64,000 nucleotides of DNA from Doryteuthis pealeii (taxonomy: Eukaryota > Mollusca > Cephalopoda > Myopsida > Loliginidae), in assembly GCA_023376005.1 (NCBI GenBank), contig CM042145.1, forward strand, positions 18,992,204-19,056,203, written 5' to 3'. Shown here one piece after another: positions 12,901 to 22,561 of the stretch (the first letter of the stretch is position 1; every line of letters starts with the position of its first letter). The notes under the pieces were generated by a model. That model saw nothing but the letters and a program-made list of their open reading frames with translations, ran no database searches and had not been told where the DNA came from. The position numbers were made by a program, and so were the translations under genes.

Positions 12901-15900
12901 CCAATTCGACGGTAATTGGAACTTAGCTTGATTATTTTTCAGTACCCCCCCCCTCCTGGACCTATTTCTTTTATTCACCTTACCAAAATGTTATTCACCT
13001 CCTATGTACTACTTTAAGAAGCCCTATTATAGTTAATAAGACCAGTTTCATTTGTAATTGTATTTTCCTCTCATCTTTCACTTATTTGTTTCTTTAAATT
13101 CTTCTTAACAGAATGGCCTACTTTGACTGTAAAGGTGTCATGTTATCCCCGCAACAGCTGCTTGCTCAGGTCCAATCACACTACATTTCACAGGCCATCC
13201 AACAAGCCTACGTCCTTATTTTGGGACTGGATGTGCTTGGCAATCCCTACGGACTTATTAGAGACTTTACTCAAGGATTAGGAGATCTCTTCTATGAGCC
13301 TTTCTTGGTGAGTTTTGTTAATATCCATCTTTCAAACATTTTTGCTACATTTATACAAAACAACACAGGTATTTAACTTATAGCAAAGACTTATTTGAAA
13401 GTTGAGAAAGAAATTAAAACTTTGTTTCTGTAACTTGATATGTTTAAGATTTAATCTTTTGATTCAAATAGATTTTGTTGCTTCAACTTTTGAACCTTTG
13501 AAACTGATATTTTGGACTGAGAACTGTTTTACTACACACCATAAGCCCAATATTCCAGGCTGAGCACTGTTTTACTATACACCATCAACCCAATATTCCA
13601 GGCTGAGCACTGTTTTACTACACACCATCAGCCCAATATTCAAGGCTGAGAACCATTTTACTACACACCATCAGCCCAATATTCCAGGCTGAGAACCGTT
13701 TTGCTACACAGCATTAGCCCAATATACCAGGCTGAGAACCGTTTTGCTACACACCATCAGCCCAATATTCCAGGCTGAGCACTGTTTTACTACATACCAT
13801 AAGCCCAATGTTTTAGTCTAAGGGTGATCACATCAGTTACTAATGACTATTTACAACCTTTCTTTTAATGGAATGAGCGGACAGCTTTAAACCAATATAT
13901 CTACAATGTTTTGTTTTTTTTTCTAAATTTTGTGAGCTCAGGTCCAGGTTATTTAAAGACTAACAAGCCAGACATGTAAAGCAGAATATAAATCTACAAG
14001 TTTTGTATAATTATTTCAATCATTAATGAAAGCCTAACATCAATTAATATTCATCATAACCATTATTTAAAGAAAAAAAACATCATCATACACTAATTCA
14101 AATGGATTATTTCTTATGTTATTTCAGGGTGCCATTCAGGGGACAGATGAGTTCACTGAAGGGCTAGTCCATGGAGTCCAGAGCTTGTTAGGTCACACTG
14201 TCGGTGAGTTATTTCCCCTTACCATCTTTTTTTTATTTCTTGTTGCTTTACTCTCATTATGATTTCTCAGAGTTTTGATTTAATCACAAAAAAAGGTGTA
14301 TTTTTTAAAAAAAGGGGGTTTTATAATAGAGAAATAATGTAATATAATAATGTAATTATAATGACAAACAATAACACTGAAAGCTTTATTCTACTTAGAA
14401 TAATTGGTAAACTTACTGAGAGTTTATATAGTCTAGTATTCGCTAGAGAGTTCTCCAAAGGGGAGGTAATCATAAAGTAGGGGAGGTAACTCTCAATTAC
14501 TTATTACACAGAGTTAGGTAAATACTGTTTGAGGCCAAGAACTTTTATTTGAAATAAAAAAGGGGGTTTTATAATAGAGAAATAATGTAATATAATAATG
14601 TAATTGTAATGACAAACAATAACACTGATAGACTTTGAAAGCTTTATTCTACTTAGAATAATTGGTACACTTATTGAGAGTTTATATAGTCTAGTATTCA
14701 CTAGAGAGTTCTCCAAAGAAGAGGTAATCATAAAATAGGGGAAGGTAACTCTCAATTACTTATTACAGTAATATAATTATGAAGCTTTTGTGAAATTAAA
14801 AAAGAAATTGGACAAAATTCAGAGAAATAGTATTTGATTTTCATATTTATATTTTTAACTGAAATTGTTCAACAAATGATTTCTGATATTGAATCTTCTT
14901 GAGAAAATCTTTTTTACAAATAATAAAATGACAATAGAATTTTTTTCTTATATTAAATATTTGAATAATTTAGTTGATTTGATTTTGATCCCTACTTTTG
15001 TCTCTTTTTTGTTTTTTTAGGCAGCGTTGCCGGTTCAGTGTCCTTGATGACAGGTTCATTGGGGAATGCTCTGGCCGCTCTCTCCTTTGATTCTGATTAT
15101 AAAAAGGTGAGACAGTTTTGTTTGTTTTGTTTTTGTTGTTTTTTTTTAAATATTTGTGAAAGTGATGAGCTTAATGATAAAGTAATTTTTAATTTGTTTC
15201 TGTAATATTATAAAATCACAAAAAGATGTAATATCATAGGATGTCTAGACTAGGGGTCCCAAACCTTTTCAACTTGAAGACCACAAAGCTTAACTCAGGA
15301 GGTCCCAAGCAATTATTTTAAAAAGACAGACCCCCCCCCCCAACTAAATTCACAACCATAATTTATTAATTAATTTTTGCAATGTTTGCCACAATTTTGA
15401 CCGAATGATAAACAGACAATATTGGATACATATACAAGGTAGGATCTTAAGCATTCGTTCTCAAAAAAAAAATATTTAGAAAAAAAAAGAAAAAGAGATT
15501 ACAGTTATTCACCCATTTCATTCATAACATAAAGGAGGGGGAAGGGAGGAGAAAGGAGAAAAAGAAGAAGGGGAAAAAAAAGAAAAAAAAAGAAGAAAGT
15601 ATCACTAGCAAAAAAAAAACTTAAGCACGTCCATTTCTGATTTTCGTCTCTGATGATAAAGTTTCTTTGAAATCGATAAGACAAAAAAACATCTTTTTGT
15701 TTTTATTTTTTATACGCATTGTATTGCCTTTAAATTTTAATATATTATAACATACTTAACAATGCTTCAAGCAAATTACCAATTACTTTTATCTTAAATT
15801 TATACAAATGTAAAACTAATATCAATAAAAGCAGTCAGTTGATTATTTATTTATTTATTTTTTAAATAATTTTTTATTACTAATTATTTCACAAGTTTTT

Positions 15901-18900
15901 TTTATTTTTATTTTAAAATAATTTTTATATGTTTTTTAGAAACGCCGAACTCGTGTCATGCAGCAAACTGAAAGTCTACCTGAAACTCTTTCCCTTGCAA
16001 CGAGGGGATTCATACATGGAGTGGCATTAGGACTTTCAGGAATAATACTTGACCCAATCAAAGGTGAGAAGGAATTTTCAATTTACAATTCTTTGTTTGA
16101 CCAAACCCAGAGTGGTAGTACCTGTTAGATCTATGGATTAAACCCAGAGTGGTAGTACCTGTTAGGGTCCCATCTATGGATTAAACCCAGAGTGGTAGTA
16201 CCTGTTAGGGTCCCATCTATGGATTAAACCCAGAGTGGTAGTACCTGTTAGGGTCCCATCTATGATTAAACCCAGAGTGGTAGTACCTGTTAGGGTCCCA
16301 TCTATGGATTAAATAAATTTAAAAAATGAGTTTTAAAAAATGTGTTTAAAAAAAATGAGTTTTTAAAAAAAAAATTGAATACCCAACAAAAATGAATAAA
16401 ATAAAAACATATTTGGCATAAAATAATCCAGCAAGGGTTGACATGCCATAAAATCCAACCCATCAACCAAACTCTTATTAATTCAATTTAAAAGAAATTT
16501 GAAAAGGCAAACTGTCCTGTCACCTTTGTTGAATTACTTATTAAAAGTAAAAATTTAATTTTAATTACACATTTAATTTATAAGACCTTTGATTCCTCTC
16601 ATGTATGACACACCCTGTTGATAGGGCTTAGGATATACTGTATCCCCTGCAAAGGGGTAAGAACCCTCCACCCAAAAAGGGATTCCTGGGTATGACACTA
16701 AACTGCATCTGATGATGAGGCTCAAGTTCTGGAGCTCTGGGGAGTGTGGAGTACCCCTTCATTGCCATTACTCCCAGATCCACTCTGTTAGGGTCCATCT
16801 CTGGGTCAAAAAGATCTGTTTAAAAATTATTTGTATTAGATAGGAATACTTGATACCATACAACTGTGCATAAATTATTTGTATTAAGAATAGTTATTTT
16901 ATGCTATAATTGTTTACTAAGGATTATTATTAGTTACTTGAAACCATATCACTGTGTGCAAATAAATCATTAGAAATAGTTGCTTGAATTGTGTATGAAA
17001 TAGTTTAAATCATACAACTGTTTGCAAATTATTTGTATTAGATAAAAGGTTATCATATCAAGTATTATTATGAAGCAACAACACAAAAAATGTAGATATA
17101 AACATACAATGTCTGCAATTCCCTAACCATTGGAGAATGGAACTTAAAATACAACAAAAATAGAAGAGAACAGGTTGTGCTGACCCGCCTTCACATAGGC
17201 CACATCTACATCACTCATCATCATTTACTAGAGGGCACAGAATCCCCAATATGCACGACATGCCAAGAGAGATTTACAGTGAAACATATACTGCTAGAGT
17301 GTGTAGATTTTGATTTAGTGCGAACAAAATACTACCATGCAAGTAATTTTTAAAAAACTTTTCACGAAAATAAGACCATCCAAGATTTTACATTTCCTAA
17401 AAGAAGTGGGATTGTACTAAAAAATATGAGTAATTGAACAATAGTTAAAATCTGTACATATACATTTTTTTCTATACCAAACTACCGCTACGAATCCAAA
17501 ACTTAGTTGGCATTAAATGACCCACCGAGGTTGATATGCCGTAAAACAAAACAAAACAAAACAAACTCTAACCTCGAGGCATAAAATAACCCTGCATTGG
17601 TTGACATGTTGTTAAAGTTAATATTATATTGCTTTTTTCTATTAGCCTCAATTATTTGTTGTTTTTCTGTTCTAGGAGTTCATGAAGATGGTGTAGAAGG
17701 CTTCTTCAAGGGCTGTGGCAAAGGTCTTATGGGCTTACTCACCAAACCCTCTGGTGGCATCATTGATATGGTCAATATGGCATTTGATGGACTTAGACGG
17801 TAAGCAATTTAACACTTTACTTTATATATGTAATAAGTAATTGAGAATTACCTCCCCTATTTCATGATTACCTTCCCTTTGGAGAACTCTCTAGGGAATT
17901 TATAATAAAAATGTATTAAAAAAGTAACTAAAAATTAAAAGAAAATACTGATCAAAATTATTATTATTATTATTATTAATAAGCAAATGGTAAATAGATT
18001 TGTTATGTTGAGCAATTTTTTAAAAATTCAATTCTTTTCATTTTCATTGCAGAGCCTCAGAACTAGAAGGAGGTGTAATGGCACGAATGCGTCTGCCACG
18101 CTTCATCAATCCTTCTATGGTACGTATCAATTTTCTCAAGACAAAGTGATGGTTACACTACTGTAACCTTGGTTTGGTCATGGTTACTTATGTAACCTTT
18201 TTTTAGGCTGGAATAACTTGGTAGAATCTATCCCTCTTCAGGTCTACAACTAGTTTGAATTCAGAATTTTCCTTCTCCTAGACTGGTTGCCATACAAAGA
18301 GTAAGGATCCTAGTCTACCCTACTGTTTGGTGGGAGAATAGTAGGCTTCATTCTTTTCCTAAAGGTATTGGCACTACATGAAATGCAAACAGCCTCGATC
18401 AGGATTTGAGTTTAGATAGACAAGTCCACTTTCCCACAACAATAACCATTACGCAATGTGCACCTCCCTTACAAATTAATTACTGATTTATCGCTAAAAC
18501 TCTTTGACAATTTGATTAACTCTTAACATCCTGGTGAGAATTTCCCAAGTCCACAGCCCCATTCTTATAAGGATTTATCAAGAAATGGCTAAAAATGGCC
18601 TTTTCATTTAAAGCTACCCGAGATATTTCCCTTAAATCAAAGACTTCTAAATATGTTTAATATTACATTTAAACAAAGGCTATCGTTTGGGGCAGATTAG
18701 GAAATGTGACTTCTGGCCGGGTGGAATGAGGTGGTATAGAACATTAAGAGTTAAAGCTAAAAAGGAAATCAGTTCTTTGTTTTCGGTCAATGTTAAAGGA
18801 TACTTTATATTGAGTACAATGGTTTATCAATATATAACTTTATATTGATTACATCATTTGGTAGAGCATTCGACTAGGAACCATAATGTTCCAGGTTCAA

Positions 18901-21900
18901 TACCAACCCTCGCCAACTCAGCGTATGAGTAGCACAGGGATAACTTTATATTGACTACATCAGTTGGTAGAGCATTCGACTAGGAACCACAATGTTCCGG
19001 GTTCAATACCAACCCTCGCGTATGAGTAGCACAGGGATCTGTGCAGTAAAGTAAGGAGCTGATGGTAAGTGTGGCACTCCACTTCAGATGCTAAAATAAT
19101 CTCCTTGGTCTAGCGCTAGTGAAAAGGAGATAGACTCCCTCGCTGTCTGGCTGATACCGACTTTAGGCCACCCCCAATGACTTTACTTTTACTTGCATGT
19201 TTGTTAAGTACTGTGTGGTTGGTAATCCTTTTATTTTTCCTTACTTATTAAATCTTTTCAGGTATAAAAGGAGGCATTTTTAGCCAAATGCTTATCATTG
19301 GCAAAAATGGAATCGGTTATCAGAGTTCAAATCCTGAATGAGGCTGTTTGTGTTTCACTTTGTGTTAATGCCCTTGAGAAAGGCATGAATCCATCTGTTC
19401 TCCCCCCAGCTATGGGTAGATTGCAGGGCAGTCTTGATTCTTTAGCCTTGGTTAGGCAACCAATCTAAGAGAAGGAAAACTCTTGAAAGAACAAACTTAT
19501 TTCTTGACATTATTTTCTTTTTTAATATAGTCAAATAATTTTGGTTTCCCAACCCTATTGCCCTTATGGCAAGCCCCAACCCCTTTTTATCATATGGGTG
19601 CTAGAAGGCAGTGGCTGCGGGTCTACATGTCCTGGGAATGACGTTAAACTCTATCTGATGGTGAGGTTCCAGTTCTGGAGGTTTGGGGAATGTGGAGCAC
19701 CCCTTCATCACCATTGCTCCCTGTATTTATAAAAAAGTTGTATTCTCCATTAAGAATTGATTTATTTCAAAACTTTATCGGCATTAAATGACCCACTGAG
19801 GTTGATATGCTGTAAAACAAAACCAAACCAAACCAAATCAAATACTTTTGGTATTTTTTAAAAACACTTTTTACAATTCATAGAAAAGTTTAACCCGACT
19901 ATGAAAAATATTTCCTAATATTTTTTCAAGAATTTAAGTATAAAAATAGAATTCAGGGAAAAGCATAAAGACTGGATTTTGTCTTCATTATTCAAACTCT
20001 ACAACTCTTAATTGTTACAAGAAATTAGGTATCTTGTATAAAACTAATCACAACATTCTCTTTCAAGGTTTTAATCTGAATGGCTTATTTCAATTACTTT
20101 ATTAAAATTTTATCACTGTAGGGAGACAATAAATAATTATCTCTCTTAGTGAATGGGCATATCCATTAGGTGCCATGTGGGATGTCACATGACAGCCCCA
20201 GAAACCCATTCTTGTTTTCTTTTGCTTCTGTTCTTTGAACTGGAGATATGTGTATCAGACCCTACCAAGAAATGATAAAGCCACATGGCTATTTTACTTT
20301 CCCTCGTCAAGTAAGTTCTTTTTTTCCATTTTTGTACTCCTTTCACATACTGCTTGTTCATGGATCAATATGTTTATATTTTGAGCTGTTGAAATACATT
20401 TGTGTACTCTTTCTTCTTAATACCATTGGTAAGTATATTATGTATATAAAAGGTTAAATGTTCTTGTATGTACAAATGCATATATCTTGTCTTTCCTTCC
20501 ATTGTGTTCTGTGATAGTATATCACAGATATACTAATGCTAATATTGGTCCTTGGTGAATAGGGACTCGACTAAATATATTCCTTAGCTCCAAGCATTCC
20601 AATATAACTTTATCAAGCAAATAGGATAGTTTCAAATAGATTTAAAAAAAACAAAAAAACACTTTAACAAACTGAAAAAAATATATAACTTCTATTTTTG
20701 GTTGGATAATTTTTCTTTTTTATTAAGAAAAAAAATTCAGTGATTATTCCTAAATTTTTTAAAAAATCATTTAAATTCTGATTTGTTTTCCAGGGACTTA
20801 AGCCCTACTCGCCGTATCAGGCCATTGGTGTTCGCCTGCTGCAAAGTATTCGGAAAGGCCAATATCTCCAAAGTGATATGTATTGGGCCCATGCTCCTCT
20901 CAGCCGAGAAGACAGATCAGATGTGTTCCTCATCACAGACAAGTAAGTTAAACACATTTCTTTTGTTGTTTTTAAGGTTTTTAATACTTCCTCTTTTTTA
21001 TTGAAGTGGGCATATTTACTCAGTGGATCAAGATGTACATCCATTTTGATGGTGACTCCATCACCTTTAATGAAACTTTCTGAGCAACTTATAAGATAAA
21101 GTGATAATGTCTAGACAAGTTTGTGCCAATTTGAAAAGGCTATTAAAGATAATCTCAATATTTTTGGTGAAACACGTTCTTTTTAATTGGATTCAATGTT
21201 TGATGGTGTTTTCTATATGTGTGGTTAATTGAAATATTTTTTCTTTTAGGCACCTGTTCCTGTTAGAAAAAAACCGACTCTGGGGAGATTGGAATGTGGA
21301 ATGGGAGGTGCCAATAGATAGTCTGCTAGGAATTCCAGCAATTGTGGATAATCGTCTTGTCTTCAGAATCAAAAGGGTAAGTAAACTAATTATAACATTA
21401 AAAAACATCTGATGCGAATATGATAGATATTCAATACTTATATGCTCAGGCATTGCATAATGATTTTTAATATTTCATAACATGTTGAAAAATCCATCAA
21501 TCAGTGTGATTAATTTCTTATCTTAAGAAATCCAGGATAGAACTAATTAAAACTTACAAAAAAACAAAAAAAAAACAAGTAGAATACATCCAAAGCCAAA
21601 TGAATAAAATCAGAAATTCTGTAACAATTAGCATGGCAGACAGTAAATGAAGTTAGTGGTAGGAAAAGCATGAGATCAAGGCTAGAAGCATCCAGCCAAG
21701 AAGATAGACTTCTGAAGTGGAAAGAACATTTCAAGAATCTGCTGGGAAACACTCCTAACACCATACATATATAAAGGACAGTATGTTTATATGTATGTCC
21801 GGAGGAAACTTCTAAAATAAAACAATTAACTACAAAGTAAATATGTATACACATTCACTATCACCAGAGCTTGTTTTTTGTGGAAAAATAATGAAGATGT

Positions 21901-22233
21901 TATCTATATTCGCAAAGAGATTTAAATATTAGAATTTGAATAGTATGAGAAAGAAAAGTGATTTGTGGTGTTGAAGAAATCAATTATGGATCTGTGAGAC
22001 TAACTTACCCCACCTCTACCCAGGCAATGCTGGGTAGCTGCTTCTAGTAGATAATAATATTCAAAAAATCATTACTAGATATCAAGCCAAAGGATGGACT
22101 TGACAAAGTCTTAAAAACAACGAAAAATAGAAAAGCTGCATGAATGTTAATGCTTCATGAAAGAATACAAGAAAAAAAAAATGAAATCTTTGATACAAGG
22201 GTTAAAAAATGTTTGATACAAGGGAAGGGGAAA

Positions 22234-22279
<46 letters not shown>

Positions 22280-22506
22280 TAGACAAAACGTGACCCATTG
22301 GGTCATCCATTCAGCTCTGGGTAGATAATTGAGATTAGGGAAAAGGGAGTTAGCAAAGCGAATAAAAAAATTTTTTAAATAAATAGGGCTGGACGCAACC
22401 TTAAAATCATTTTGTAAGCTTTCTAAGAAAGGAAATGTTTGACCTCATTCAAGCTACAGGTTTCTGGTTGTGAAATTTAACATAGAAATACATTTCAAAT
22501 TCTCCT

Positions 22507-22561
<55 letters not shown>

